From NCBI RefSeq assembly GCF_014133895.1, contig NC_050732.1:558001-622000 (forward strand): a DNA stretch of 64,000 bases. The letters are read 5' to 3'. A model generated the notes under the pieces. The model was not told the origin of the DNA. It did no database searches and worked only from the letters and a program-made list of their open reading frames with translations. The position numbers and the translations under genes were made by a program. The DNA comes from Torulaspora globosa. Lineage: Eukaryota > Ascomycota > Saccharomycetes > Saccharomycetales > Saccharomycetaceae. Positions 21,213-31,043 of this stretch are shown here, one piece after another (position 1 is the first letter of the stretch; every line of letters starts with the position of its first letter).

Positions 21213-21224
21213 GCGATGAGATGA
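21213..21224 (+). promoter_or_regulatory. PAC element upstream of SGD1
   Basis: GCGATGAGATGA matches the PAC (polymerase A and C) motif GCGATGAGATGAG at 12 of 13 positions, about 75 bp upstream of SGD1. PAC is bound by Tod6/Dot6 and marks ribosome-biogenesis genes, which fits Sgd1. Confidence 0.65.
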
Positions 21225-21295
21225 ACTTAGGTATCGGCAAAATACCAGGAAGATCGTTTGTTCAAGGCCAAATTGGAAGTATTTAAAGCATTGGG

Positions 21296-24127
21296 ATGTC
21301 AAATAAGCACGGTATAAGACTTCCGGGATCATTGTTGGATGAACTGAAGGCTCACGATTATGAGAATGACGAGAGGTTCAGACCGACTGGTAAGACCAAA
21401 GGCAAGAGGCGTGTTGGTCCCCAGCTGAGCAGGAAAGAAAGGAGAAAACGACAGCGACTGGATAAGAAACATTCCAAGACTGATAGAAGGTTGGAGGCGG
21501 GAGGTAAATTTGCATCGAAAATACTTTCAGCGAAGCGTAAAGTTGAAGCAGCTCCCGAGAACCGCAATGATCTTCCGTTTTCCTCAGACGATGAACTCAC
21601 CTCAGGCAATTTTGATGACTTTGATGATGAGGATCTGGATGGAGAACAGCTGCGAGAACAAGAAAACGAAAGCCATGCCGATAGCGATGAAGTGGGGCTT
21701 GATGAGAAGGCAGAGGGACGGGATCAGGATACACCTGATGAAGAAGAGGATGCGCATGAAATGTCAGTGGAAGAAACGATGGCTGCACTAAAAGCTTTGA
21801 AAGAGAAGAAGGGAAAGCAGAAGGAGACAGGAAAATTGACGAAGAGCGAAAGAAAGAAGAAGAAGGAGTATGAGAAAGAGATTGACTTTCCTTTGGCTCC
21901 TTCTGACCGGGCTGCCGCTGAAAAAGACGAAATGGACATGCAATATTATGCCAAGAAGCTTGGGTTAAAAGGCAAGAATAAGAGAATTCGCGCAAAAGAT
22001 GAGTTCGACGCGGTCGGCGGACTGTTGGAAGGCTTGGACTTTTTCGAGAAGTACGGTGATGAAGACGAGGAGTATGGCGATCTTGCCGAGGACGAGGGCA
22101 GCTCCGGTGACTCCCAAGGTGAAGAGTCAGATGAACAGCCCATGGCGGGTCTTCCATCTTCAGACGACGAAATTTCGTCAGGAGACTTTGATGAGTTCGA
22201 CGAGGATGATCTCGACGAGGAAGAATGGCAGCAACTGCGGGAGCTTGAGGGTGAGAATGCTAGCGATGGAGATGAAGGCGGCAAACCCACAGGAAAGACG
22301 AAAAAGAAGCCTAACCCATTAGTTGCCCCCATCGCTTCTGGCACTGAGACCTATGTACCTCCATCTCTAAGGAAGAAGCAGTTGGAAAACAACCAGGAGT
22401 CCTCTGTTCAATCAGAAGTAAGAAAAAACGTCAAATCTTCATTGAATAAGCTGTCTGACTCGAATATTACTATTATAGTCGGATCGTTGAACGACTTGTT
22501 CGACAAATATGCCCGTCAGCTTGTTACAGAGGCGATTGTTGAACAGGTAATTGATATTGTAGCGCAAAGACATAAGCTGCTTGACAGCTTAATTATGAAT
22601 TACTCAGCTGTCCTGTATTCCCTATGGAAGCTGAGAGGTATTGATATTGGAGCTTCATTCATACAGTTGAGTGTTGAGTCCTTTCTAGGTTACTACGAGT
22701 CGCAGAACCGCACATTGGAACACGAAAAATCGGGCAACTTAGAAGAAGCACCGCTGCTGCTCTCCAAAGAACCCGTTAATCTTTTAACTTTAATTGCATA
22801 CTGCTACAATTTTGGCCTTACCTCTAGCAAGTTAATTTATGACCTGATCCGCCTATTTGTTGACCGACCAAATGAGTTGACAACGGAGCTGCTATTAAAG
22901 TTAATCTCGGTATCTGGTTCATTGATTCGCGGCGATGATCCCGCAGCACTGAGAGACATTATTGCAGTATTGCTCTCGAACGTCAAAGGGATAGCCAATC
23001 AACCTCCCCGAATGAAATTCCTCTTGGATACAATCTTAGACCTGAAAAATAACAGATTGAAACCCTCCATGTTAGCCACATCTCATAGTTCGGTGAAAAA
23101 GAAGCTCCAGTCCGTAGTTAAAACAAACTCCAGTGCAAACGATGCCCTATTAGTATCTATAGACGATATCAAAAATGTTGAAACGAAGGGTAAATGGTGG
23201 CTAGTTGGAGCTTCATGGAAAGGAAATATGGCTAACGCTTCCGAAGAACTTCCTGAAGCTAATAACGGGAGGTCACAAAGCAAAAGTGAAACCATCCTAT
23301 TAGACGATGATTTGCTGGATGATATCCCAGATTGGTCGGAAATAGCAAGACAACAACGTATGAATACTGATATACGTCGTGCGATTTTTATCAGCATCAT
23401 GTCAGCTCAAGATTTCATGGATGCCTTCACAAAGCTGGAGAAGCTCAATCTGAAGAAAAAGCAAACATTGGAAATATCTAGGGTCCTGTTGCATTGCCTG
23501 TCACAGGATGGCGATAGTAATGGTTATAATCCGTATTATGCTCTTTTAGCCAAAAGATTATGTGAGAATCAACAAACACTGGTGAAGTCCTTCGGATTTT
23601 TATTCTGGGATATAATGAAGAAATTTGAAGATGACGGATTAGAGGGAGATTTAGATGAAGAAGAGGATTTAGATGAAGATACAAAACTCAAGCGCCTGGC
23701 AAACCAAGGAAAGTTTTTTGGTTTTTTAGTCGCAGAACGGTGTCTCAAACTCGATATACTCAAGCATGTATCCTTGATTAGCGGACTCAATGCAGATGGA
23801 AATCGATTCATGGAGATGTTTATATTTCAGTTGTTGTTGACCAGCGCCAAGAAGTCAGAAATAAAGTCGAAAGATTCCCGAGGAAGTAGGACTATAACAT
23901 TTAGACAAGATTTCCTGTTACAGTTGCTGGACGCTATCAAGGTTGACAATAAAGCTCTTATCATAAAAGGTCTTAGATACTTCATGAAGAAGAGTTTCAA
24001 ATATCTGGACTACATAGTGGGGTCACCGGGGGATAAGAGCTATGAGCGAGATTTAAGGCGGCTGAAATGGGCAGTGCCAAGTTTCAGGAAGTTGATCGAT
24101 GAAAAGTTAGAGACTATCGATATTTAG
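21296..24127 (+). CDS. SGD1: Sgd1, nucleolar MIF4G/MA3 protein of 40S biogenesis
   Basis: Sgd1 (human NOM1) is an essential nucleolar protein of the small-subunit processome that partners the Fal1 helicase in 18S pre-rRNA processing. The 943-residue product (S. cerevisiae 899) starts with basic and very acidic Asp/Glu-rich stretches (about 1-340). An MIF4G domain follows at about 385-610 and an MA3 domain at about 690-820, with a basic C-terminal extension. Two acidic blocks share the pattern SSDDE-SG-FD-FD, suggesting an internal duplication. Its promoter carries a PAC element. Neighbour NUP2 matches the XII order. Confidence 0.93.
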   Translation: MSNKHGIRLPGSLLDELKAHDYENDERFRPTGKTKGKRRVGPQLSRKERRKRQRLDKKHSKTDRRLEAGGKFASKILSAKRKVEAAPENRNDLPFSSDDELTSGNFDDFDDEDLDGEQLREQENESHADSDEVGLDEKAEGRDQDTPDEEEDAHEMSVEETMAALKALKEKKGKQKETGKLTKSERKKKKEYEKEIDFPLAPSDRAAAEKDEMDMQYYAKKLGLKGKNKRIRAKDEFDAVGGLLEGLDFFEKYGDEDEEYGDLAEDEGSSGDSQGEESDEQPMAGLPSSDDEISSGDFDEFDEDDLDEEEWQQLRELEGENASDGDEGGKPTGKTKKKPNPLVAPIASGTETYVPPSLRKKQLENNQESSVQSEVRKNVKSSLNKLSDSNITIIVGSLNDLFDKYARQLVTEAIVEQVIDIVAQRHKLLDSLIMNYSAVLYSLWKLRGIDIGASFIQLSVESFLGYYESQNRTLEHEKSGNLEEAPLLLSKEPVNLLTLIAYCYNFGLTSSKLIYDLIRLFVDRPNELTTELLLKLISVSGSLIRGDDPAALRDIIAVLLSNVKGIANQPPRMKFLLDTILDLKNNRLKPSMLATSHSSVKKKLQSVVKTNSSANDALLVSIDDIKNVETKGKWWLVGASWKGNMANASEELPEANNGRSQSKSETILLDDDLLDDIPDWSEIARQQRMNTDIRRAIFISIMSAQDFMDAFTKLEKLNLKKKQTLEISRVLLHCLSQDGDSNGYNPYYALLAKRLCENQQTLVKSFGFLFWDIMKKFEDDGLEGDLDEEEDLDEDTKLKRLANQGKFFGFLVAERCLKLDILKHVSLISGLNADGNRFMEMFIFQLLLTSAKKSEIKSKDSRGSRTITFRQDFLLQLLDAIKVDNKALIIKGLRYFMKKSFKYLDYIVGSPGDKSYERDLRRLKWAVPSFRKLIDEKLETIDI

Positions 24128-24184
24128 TTTACACTATATGTCATTTCATTGCGTAATTCATGTGATGGCCTTTTGGCGGGTCGC

Positions 24185-25993
24185 TTACAGATCTTTCTTC
24201 ACGTCTTCAATAGCTTTTACAAATTGGCGACCATCAGCCTTTTGTTTGAACTTGACAATGTACGTCACCAACTTGTTGTCTGCCTCTATCGTAGGCACTT
24301 TAACCAGATTTTCGTTTTCTGCAGTCAGTGGAGAATACGTGAAGTCTTTAAGAACTCTTGTGTTAAGCAGTATATTGCCCATACCATCTGATCTACAAAG
24401 GAATCTTATTTTAGATTTATCTTCTTTGCTCTGCAACAATTTCATCTCACCTACACCTTTTGAATCATAGCTCTTGCTATCTGGGTTGAATATCATCAAT
24501 TTTGATCTTTGAGAAAAGAGTGGCGTCTCATCTTCTTCTCCATTCTGTAAATCGATCGGCTTCGACTCCTCCTGTGGCCCATTTTCGGTTGTTTCCTGAG
24601 CTGGTGGCTCTATTGATTCATTGTTCTTATCAACTTCTGGATCTTTAGGTCTTTTCTCAAAAGGCAAAGCGAATTTGAAGCCGCTTTTGGCACCATAAAG
24701 ATTCTCCGGCGATTTATTCTGTTTGTCTGTAGTTTCAGGTTTCCCGAAAGTAAAAGAGGGAGCTGTAGAGGAATTGGGGGCACCAAAAGAGAACACTGGC
24801 TTGGCTTCAGCTTTCTCATCCGACTCTTGATTTGATGTACCAAATGAAAAAGCTGGCTTGCTTTCTGCTTTGCTACCCGAATCCTGACTTGATTTACCGA
24901 ATAAAAACGCTGGTTTGGTTTCAGTACTATTGCCGGAACCTTGGCTTGGCTCACCGAAAGAGAATGTAGGTGCTGCCGGTTTATCGCTTTTTACATCTTC
25001 ACCAACTTTTCCGGCACCGAAAGTAAAGGAAAAGGATGGTTTCTTAGTCTCGGAAGTTCCATTAGTGTTAGCTTTGTTAGCAGAAAAACTGAAATCAAAG
25101 TTACGTTTCGAGATCTCTTTGGCGTCCTTCTGTTGTTCTGATGTGGGGGGTGTCTTATTCTCTTTCGATTCTCCCGCGCCGCCAAGACTAAACTTCGGCT
25201 TCTCTTTTGGCGTATCTAATGAGTCGTTAGTTTTGAGTGAGAATGCAGGAGGTTCTTTTGGTTCGACAGTAGCAGTGGCAACTTCTAGATCTTTCTGCTT
25301 GTTTGATGGCGTGGAAAATTTGAATACATCACTCTTTACCGACCCGGCGAATGTGAATTGAGGACCCTTTATCTCGACAGAATCACTATCGCTGTGGTCA
25401 GCTTCGTTCTCAGCTTTCTTCTTGGTTCTGAAGGAAAACACAGAATCAGATGTTGGTGGTTTTGTATCAATTGTGAAAGTTGGTCCTTCGACTTTAACCT
25501 CCTTCATTTCTTCTTCATCGGAGGACTCTTGAGCCTCGGATAATTTCTGTTGAGTCAATGGCTTTTGAGATTCCGAGGCTGTATTTTTAGCTGGAATGTT
25601 TCCTGCGGTATTCAGCGATTGAACAAAGATTTTATACTTTTCGCAAACTGGAGACAGGTCAGCAAAGGGATCCCGATCTATAAAGAAAGTAACTTTTTCG
25701 CGGAATTGGAGGTTCAAAGCTTTCATCTTGGCATATTTCTCACTATCGCCATCCGGTATTTTTGTATCCTTCAAAAAGCTAAATGAGCTAGCTGGTGCAT
25801 CTATTGGCTTTATCAATGGCTCTGGTTGCTTTTTTTGAAAGGAGGCCATCTTCTTCTTTGGCATGGCAATCTTCCGCTTGCTCATCACAGCAGCCGATGC
25901 CAGTTTGTGACCGGAATTATCTTCATCAGAGCCGGAATCGTTTTCTTTAAAAGTTTCTCTCGTAATTTGAGAGTCAGCGAACCGCTTAGCCAT
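24185..25993 (-). CDS. NUP2: Nucleoporin Nup2 (FxFG repeats, Ran-binding domain)
   Basis: Nup2 is a mobile nucleoporin of the nuclear basket that binds importin-alpha/Cse1 and Ran-GTP and assists cargo release. The 602-residue protein (S. cerevisiae 720) has the N-terminal Kap60-binding segment (MAKRFADSQIT), a charged middle part, and about a dozen FSFG/FKF-type repeats between 160 and 450. A RanBD1 domain occupies about 485-600. The gene is the last of the syntenic VII/XII block; the region beyond its start is the tRNA-rich joint. It is convergent with SGD1. Confidence 0.93.
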   Translation of the reverse strand: MAKRFADSQITRETFKENDSGSDEDNSGHKLASAAVMSKRKIAMPKKKMASFQKKQPEPLIKPIDAPASSFSFLKDTKIPDGDSEKYAKMKALNLQFREKVTFFIDRDPFADLSPVCEKYKIFVQSLNTAGNIPAKNTASESQKPLTQQKLSEAQESSDEEEMKEVKVEGPTFTIDTKPPTSDSVFSFRTKKKAENEADHSDSDSVEIKGPQFTFAGSVKSDVFKFSTPSNKQKDLEVATATVEPKEPPAFSLKTNDSLDTPKEKPKFSLGGAGESKENKTPPTSEQQKDAKEISKRNFDFSFSANKANTNGTSETKKPSFSFTFGAGKVGEDVKSDKPAAPTFSFGEPSQGSGNSTETKPAFLFGKSSQDSGSKAESKPAFSFGTSNQESDEKAEAKPVFSFGAPNSSTAPSFTFGKPETTDKQNKSPENLYGAKSGFKFALPFEKRPKDPEVDKNNESIEPPAQETTENGPQEESKPIDLQNGEEDETPLFSQRSKLMIFNPDSKSYDSKGVGEMKLLQSKEDKSKIRFLCRSDGMGNILLNTRVLKDFTYSPLTAENENLVKVPTIEADNKLVTYIVKFKQKADGRQFVKAIEDVKKDL

Positions 25994-26264
25994 TTGCGAG
26001 ATAGTTAAAACTGCGTGACTACCCTAGCGAGCTTGGTAGTAGAGTAGTTTGTAGCTGCCAATATGAACAATATCATCGGTACTTTGTGAGATGAAAAAGT
26101 ATCGTACTTTTGTACGAATTGATATATATTAAAGCTCTGGATCACCACCGAAGCAAATTGCAAGAGATCTGAGAAGTGTCCTAAATTCATGCCAATTAAA
26201 ACTATCTTAAACTCAGACTCTCATCCCAGTTTGTTGCTTTAGTTTTATTTTTGGTAAAAATAAA

Positions 26265-26336
26265 CTCCGATGCGGGGAGTCGAACCCCGGTCCCCACGGT
26301 GAAAGCGTGATGTGATAGCCGTTACACTACATCGGA
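26265..26336 (-). tRNA. tE(UUC): tRNA-Glu (anticodon TTC)
   Basis: The minus strand gives a 72-nt cloverleaf beginning TCCGATGTAGTGTAACGG, with anticodon loop CTTTCAC and T arm CGGGG-TTCGACT-CCCCG. It ends in discriminator G. Anticodon TTC decodes GAA and GAG. It is nearly identical to the S. cerevisiae tE(UUC) genes as recalled. No intron. Confidence 0.97.
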
Positions 26337-27483
26337 ATGGTAATTTATAAGGCAAGATTGCTTAACAAATCTACAGTACACCAGGAAATAGAGCTCACAA
26401 CATAATCATTGGTCTAAAATCGTGCAATTGCGGGATAATATGGGATGGCATAATAAAATTCCAAGGGAAAGATCCGACTTCACAGTTCCATGATTTTAAT
26501 GTAGTTCAAAAATTATAAACATGAAGACAGACCCGAGCTTAAACCCAACATGTTGCTCCCGATCGTGCAATTAGACTTGCCCGTGATATAGACTACTGAG
26601 AACATTTGCTCCTCTCATCTGTTATTATTTTTTTGGCTTCATGTTATCTGCTAGGATGGCTCCCGCAGTAAAAGTCAAAATAATTTGAAAGGATGAGCTG
26701 ATATGAATGGTCAAAGAGCCTTCTAGGATTATAAGCCCAGTGAATCAATCACTGTGTAGGTTACTTCAGGGTGATCAGGGTTTGAGGACAAGAAACGGTT
26801 TTTCCAGTTCTGTCTATTTTTTTTTATGAATTGTTTTTGATATGTGTATTCGAAGTGTTTCTAAAATCGAGTTGAAGAATACTATTTAATTGAATAAATA
26901 AAGAGGAATACAAAGATAGACCTCTTTGTTGGCCTAAGGTCAACTGGATGATCAATGAAATTGGTCGCAGGAACCATGTCATTTTTCTCTCACTCAATCG
27001 ACCAGCCTCGAACAGTATTAAAACGACCATTTCATAAGAGAATAGCCGCTAATAGGCAAGATCTTTCATAGATTGATCTTGCATGCAAAAGATTGCGAAA
27101 GCTTTAAAGATACAACCGACGCTAAGTAGAAAGTGCGAATCTGGAATCGCTTCCTTTGTCGCTAATGTGCTGAGCTAAGAAGTCAAAGTGGTAAGTTCAT
27201 TAACGACAGTCAAGCAAGATCGCAAACCGCTCATCTTCACGAGCGTGCTTAGAGCTTAGCGGCAAACGGGGCTTATTTCAATTTTCATCGACGTAATCTT
27301 GAGATATGTCGCTATCTCTGATACCCACTGAGGTCGGTCAGGCCGCCGCTGCCATCTGAGCTGGTTGCGAACTTGAAGTACTTTGAGATAGTTACTTGCA
27401 AGGCCTTACTTAGATAGCATCGAATCCCAAATGATTGATAGCGCCGCTCTACCTTGGTAAAAGCGCGTGAAAAAAAATAAGAT
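26337..27483. other. Gene-free region between tRNA-Glu and tRNA-Trp
   Basis: About 1.15 kb without a supportable gene. The open frames here are short and lack coding character. TCGTGCAATT occurs twice (about 26422 and 26564), and CAACATGTTG near 26546-26555 resembles abutting LTR ends, but no full element or target duplication could be drawn. It is probably decayed sequence at an old breakpoint. Confidence 0.5.
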
Positions 27484-27584
27484 TGAAACGGACAGGAATT
27501 GAACCTGCAACCCTTCGATTGCAATTCCGTGGAAATTCCAGGATTTAACTGGAGTCGAAAGCTCTACCATTGAGCCACCGCTTC
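27484..27584 (-). tRNA. tW(CCA): tRNA-Trp (anticodon CCA) with intron
   Basis: The minus strand begins GAAGCGGTGGCTCAATGG. The anticodon loop is interrupted after position 37 by an intron of about 29 nt (27520-27548) that contains the complement needed for the anticodon-intron helix (TTCCACGG). The 3' half is TCGAAGGGTTGCAGG with T loop TTCAATT. Without the intron the tRNA is 72 nt. The base after anticodon CCA is G in the 5' exon, where S. cerevisiae has A as I recall. An LTR begins 14 bp upstream. Confidence 0.95.
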
Positions 27585-27597
27585 TATCTTGGAAGAA

Positions 27598-28052
27598 TGT
27601 TGGAATACAGATGAACATTACTTCTGTAACTTAGACCTTAGGTTCAACATATCTTGAAGTAACTTAGGCGGTAAGTCATCAAGATCAAGAACGAATCAAT
27701 TATTACTTACTTCTATTAACCCTAAGACTAAGTACGGATGAATTGCCACTTGGATCTAACCTAGCTGGCCTCCTATTTATATGTCACAATTCCACATTGG
27801 ATTCCTCTAATTTGGTTCTAATAGTAAACTTCTGATCTACAGCACCCGATTATGCGTAGCATAATCGTCTCAAAGTCGTCAAACTACCAGTGTAATACTG
27901 GCAGCTGAACCATAGGTATCATGCCACAGTTCTTCCGTTATCGCCTTGCACAGCCAACAGATAGTAGTCTTGGGTCAGACCACTCACTTGAACTTGTCGC
28001 TTATGACTCATAAGCCTTGTTTGGGTTGGTTGTGTCAGATCTAGATACAACA
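27598..28052 (+). mobile_element. Solo LTR (455 bp) of a Ty-type retrotransposon
   Basis: The element starts TGTTGGAATA and ends GATACAACA, with TGTTG/CAACA terminal inverted repeats. It is flanked by a perfect 5-bp direct repeat AAGAA at 27593-27597 and 28053-28057, the hallmark of integration. No internal region, primer-binding site or second LTR is present, so it is a solo LTR left by recombination. A TATA-like TATTTATA lies at 27774-27781 on the plus strand, which suggests plus orientation. However, both ends resemble known Ty LTR starts, so orientation is not certain. It sits 13 bp upstream of the tRNA-Trp gene, a typical target. Confidence 0.88.
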
Positions 28053-28609
28053 AAGAAGAACTGCAAAGATCCTTCTAATGCCGGACGGATTTTTACACGA
28101 TAAATCCCAAACGTCAGCTAGAGTGATTGTTTTTGGACTAAGCAGTCCCTCCAGCATACGGGGCAGAATCATTATGCAATAATATTTTCCAAGTTTCAAT
28201 ATTAAATTTTCTAAAGACTATGATTTTGATCTATCGTATCAGTTCATATTGCGAGCTATCTTTGAGCTTTCAATTCTAACGGAAATTTGATGATCAATTA
28301 AGTTTCAATTCTTGGTAATAATGTCTGCCCGCAGTTCAAGCTCCTTTGGCGGACATGCGTGCCGAATAATCGAGTGCTCACGCCTGGATTATACGGTCGA
28401 TTCTCAAAGCTACTTCTGTTAGACAGAAAAATTAAGGGCGCGTCACAAAATCGAAAGTTGGCGCTCGCCACCATATGCCGAAATCCAGCATTTTTGTACG
28501 CAGACACATTTGCGCAATACAAAGACCATTTAAGATACTTCATATTCAGTTAACACTGCCAGCTTTGTGCCATCACTTGTAACTCGAGGAAAACCTTTTT
28601 TTCAGAGTT
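28053..28609. other. Intergenic region upstream of the 28.6-kb unknown gene
   Basis: After the 5-bp target duplication (28053-28057) this stretch is the presumed promoter of the unknown gene at 28610. No clear TATA box or recognised activator site is seen. The small open frames on both strands lack coding character. Confidence 0.4.
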
Positions 28610-30307
28610 ATGATATTAAACAATCAAGATCCAGTAATGCCAAAAGCATACATGCAAAATCATCTCGACTGCACAATGTCCGGGAGTACAGGAATTCAGT
28701 CGGGTCTGCATCTTAAAGGACAGCCAGAGCCACAACCAGGCTTGTCTGAGAATGCCAAACCTAATGAGATCCGTAAAAGGGAACAACTTAAGCAGAGGTT
28801 GACCAGACTTTGGGCGGGAGGCAACAAAGAAATAAGCGCATCTGGCCCAACGGCAGAGAAGTCAAACAGGAGGAGGCACAGATTAAGATTTTGGAAGAAT
28901 GACAGGGAAGAACCGCACAGTTTTGACCAACCGGAGCAGATGCGTTCGTGGGCACCTGAGACTGACTTGTCATCAAATGCAGAGCCTTTCACCATCAGTG
29001 ACTACTTAGCATTTGGCGCAGCCTCCGAAAACACTATATCTTCCGTCAGTGAGGCTAACACAGTCATCCATAGACCGTACCAATTGGAAGTTGATGAAGG
29101 GCATGAGCCTATGCCTTACTACTCTAAATTAGAAGATCGAAATGAAAAACCCAAGCCGGTTAATTCAGTCCCTCCAGCATTAGATATTAAAAAATCCTGG
29201 AGTCGGTCTAGTCCTTGTTCCACGGTTGCTTCATCATCAGGTGCAGCCAACACCTTTTCTCCGGTTTGCGCAGGCTTCACGCCTGTCACACCAGTTCTCT
29301 ACACCGAATCAGATTCAAGCGGTGAGAAAGCTGACGGAAGACTGAAGTCAGCATGGAAGCCCCGCACAATCATCCCAGCAAGTGAAAAAGAGATGGTTTT
29401 CATTGATGACAATAAGCAACGTGAAATCAGGTTACACTTTAAGCCTCTTCCAAACACTAGTCAAGGCTTGGAAGAATTGAAGATTTCTAGCTATCCTCCT
29501 TGCAGCATTGAAGAGTTCCCTCAAACAGAAGACCCTTTGTTTGACATCCAGAGAAATGATTTGACGAAGGATACCGTTTCTCCCAATAGCGAAGTATCTT
29601 TAAAAACTTGGGAGCACATCGAAGATGAAATATGGTTTGCTAAGCTTTTGAAGGAATATTGTCCCGTCAGATTACGCAGAAACAAGCGCATGAATTTCGA
29701 CAGCGAAGAGTTTCGCTCGATGCAAGCCGACCTGACGTTGAGGACACTCGCAGAGCAGGAGCTTCGAGGCCAGGACAGAAAATTGATATTCCGCCCCAGT
29801 TTATCATCCGGTAAATCATTTTTCCGTAGTATATTTCATTTTGAGGAGGACGAGGATGTCCTAGATGCGATGGATCATTTCATTCTCTGCAATGAAGGCC
29901 TAATTCCCTTATTTAGAGGTTCTCGACCTGCTGTACGCAAGCACTTCTTTAGAAGGTGGCATAATTATGATAGAGATAGAATCATAGTTTGTGAGCAACT
30001 GATGGAGAAGTGGCTGGAGGATAAAACTTACCTAGCGAAGTTGAAGGAAGATAGGAAACGGCGACAGGAAAGACGTCTTTTGATGGAGAGCTGTGAGGGA
30101 AACAATGACAGGTTGCCTCCTTTCTCGTTCTTTGCAAAAAAACTGCTGGTCAGATTAAGTGGACAAAGAGGGAGAATAGGAAAGCCACCTAGGCGAGGAA
30201 GCAAACTTCTCGTATTCAGGAAAGAACCACTCTTCGGTATCCCGTACTTCGAGAAAAAAAAGCAAGAAGCAAAGACCTGGCTAAAGGAGCTTGTGCTCAG
30301 TATTTAG
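28610..30307 (+). CDS. Unknown protein with conserved C-terminal basic domain (family member A)
   Basis: I do not recognise this family. The 565-residue product has a low-complexity, Ser/Pro/Glu-rich N-terminal half and a conserved C-terminal domain at about 339-565. That domain is shared with the gene at 62493-63719. Shared motifs are YCPVR.RR near 348, a FRP...GKSFFR...HFEEDED block near 405-425, PAVRKHFFRRW near 442, LPPFSFF near 505, and the C-terminus ending LSI. The domain is rich in Arg, Lys and aromatic residues, without signal peptide or membrane segments, so a nuclear or cytosolic nucleic-acid or protein binder is a guess only. The gene lies in the tRNA/LTR joint and is outside the conserved gene order. 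Confidence 0.8.
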   Translation: MILNNQDPVMPKAYMQNHLDCTMSGSTGIQSGLHLKGQPEPQPGLSENAKPNEIRKREQLKQRLTRLWAGGNKEISASGPTAEKSNRRRHRLRFWKNDREEPHSFDQPEQMRSWAPETDLSSNAEPFTISDYLAFGAASENTISSVSEANTVIHRPYQLEVDEGHEPMPYYSKLEDRNEKPKPVNSVPPALDIKKSWSRSSPCSTVASSSGAANTFSPVCAGFTPVTPVLYTESDSSGEKADGRLKSAWKPRTIIPASEKEMVFIDDNKQREIRLHFKPLPNTSQGLEELKISSYPPCSIEEFPQTEDPLFDIQRNDLTKDTVSPNSEVSLKTWEHIEDEIWFAKLLKEYCPVRLRRNKRMNFDSEEFRSMQADLTLRTLAEQELRGQDRKLIFRPSLSSGKSFFRSIFHFEEDEDVLDAMDHFILCNEGLIPLFRGSRPAVRKHFFRRWHNYDRDRIIVCEQLMEKWLEDKTYLAKLKEDRKRRQERRLLMESCEGNNDRLPPFSFFAKKLLVRLSGQRGRIGKPPRRGSKLLVFRKEPLFGIPYFEKKKQEAKTWLKELVLSI

Positions 30308-30827
30308 ATTTCAGTTGATCAGGAACTTCGATGGGAACTTTCTTCAAAGGTTTTCAATGTGTTCTCGACGTGGCAAACTTTAGCGAACAGAAAAATTGGC
30401 TACTTCTAAACTCAGACTCCGCTGATGAAATACATTTTTGACTCAATTTAAAGCCGCCAGAAATGTGAGGAAGATGATCTCGGACTGTTTTCTTTAATCC
30501 TTAAATAAATAAGCGTTCAGCGACACTATTCGTAAAACATTGATTTTAATCATGCAATAGCTTTACATAGCATCACATAACTGATCGCTAAGGTATTAGC
30601 AGACCGCAAAACCATTACGCTGTTATCCGTGCTACCACCGCATCCTAGAAGAGTTAAGGATTCAACGCGGCCACATCGTATTACAGAGATTCCATACGAT
30701 TAAAACACAGCACTTTCAGCAGCAGATAAATGGTCGAAGGGAATTGAAAACCCAGCTATTTACAGTTTAACTGGTGAAGGATCGGCTGCCTTTCTACGTA
30801 TACTGTCAAACTTTGCAAAAAAAAAAA
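30308..30827. other. Gene-free region between the unknown gene and tRNA-Arg
   Basis: A 520-bp stretch that holds the 3' flank of the unknown gene and the terminator side of tRNA-Arg. A T-run for RNA polymerase III (A9 on the plus strand near 30817-30827) lies directly after the tRNA. No other gene or repeat is supported. Confidence 0.45.
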
Positions 30828-30899
30828 CACTCACGGTGGGGGTCGAACCCACAATCTTCTGATTAGAAGTCAGACGCGTTGCCATTACGCCACGCGAGC
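30828..30899 (-). tRNA. tR(UCU): tRNA-Arg (anticodon TCT)
   Basis: The minus strand yields a 72-nt cloverleaf starting GCTCGCGTGGCGTAATGG. The anticodon stem-loop is TCTGA-CTTCTAA-TCAGA and the T arm is GTGGG-TTCGACC-CCCAC, with discriminator G. Anticodon TCT decodes AGA/AGG, the preferred arginine codons in these yeasts. It closely matches S. cerevisiae tR(UCU) and is followed by an oligo-T terminator on its own strand. Confidence 0.97.
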
Positions 30900-31043
30900 T
30901 GTATTTGGTTGGGAATTTCCAAAATAATTAAGAACCTTATCCAGGTTCTAACATCACCGTTTTCATCCATCGACAACTTTTCAGCGAATGGTGGACAGAT
31001 ACAGGCGAAGTCAAAGTAAGTAGAACAGTGATATAGCTTAAGA

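Noticed and set aside
26546..26555. A second LTR boundary (CAACATGTTG)
   Set aside because: No matching far end or target duplication was found in either direction.
30614..30631. An I-SceI-like homing site or 21S rRNA fragment (minus strand GGATAACAGCGTAAT, 15 of 18 bases)
   Set aside because: The similarity stops at both sides of the 18 bases and no 21S or intron sequence continues. A post hoc match of this length is not strong in 64 kb.
30596..30640. A decayed tRNA in the gap before tRNA-Arg (CTGCTAA loop-like segment)
   Set aside because: No B box and no acceptor stem could be placed.
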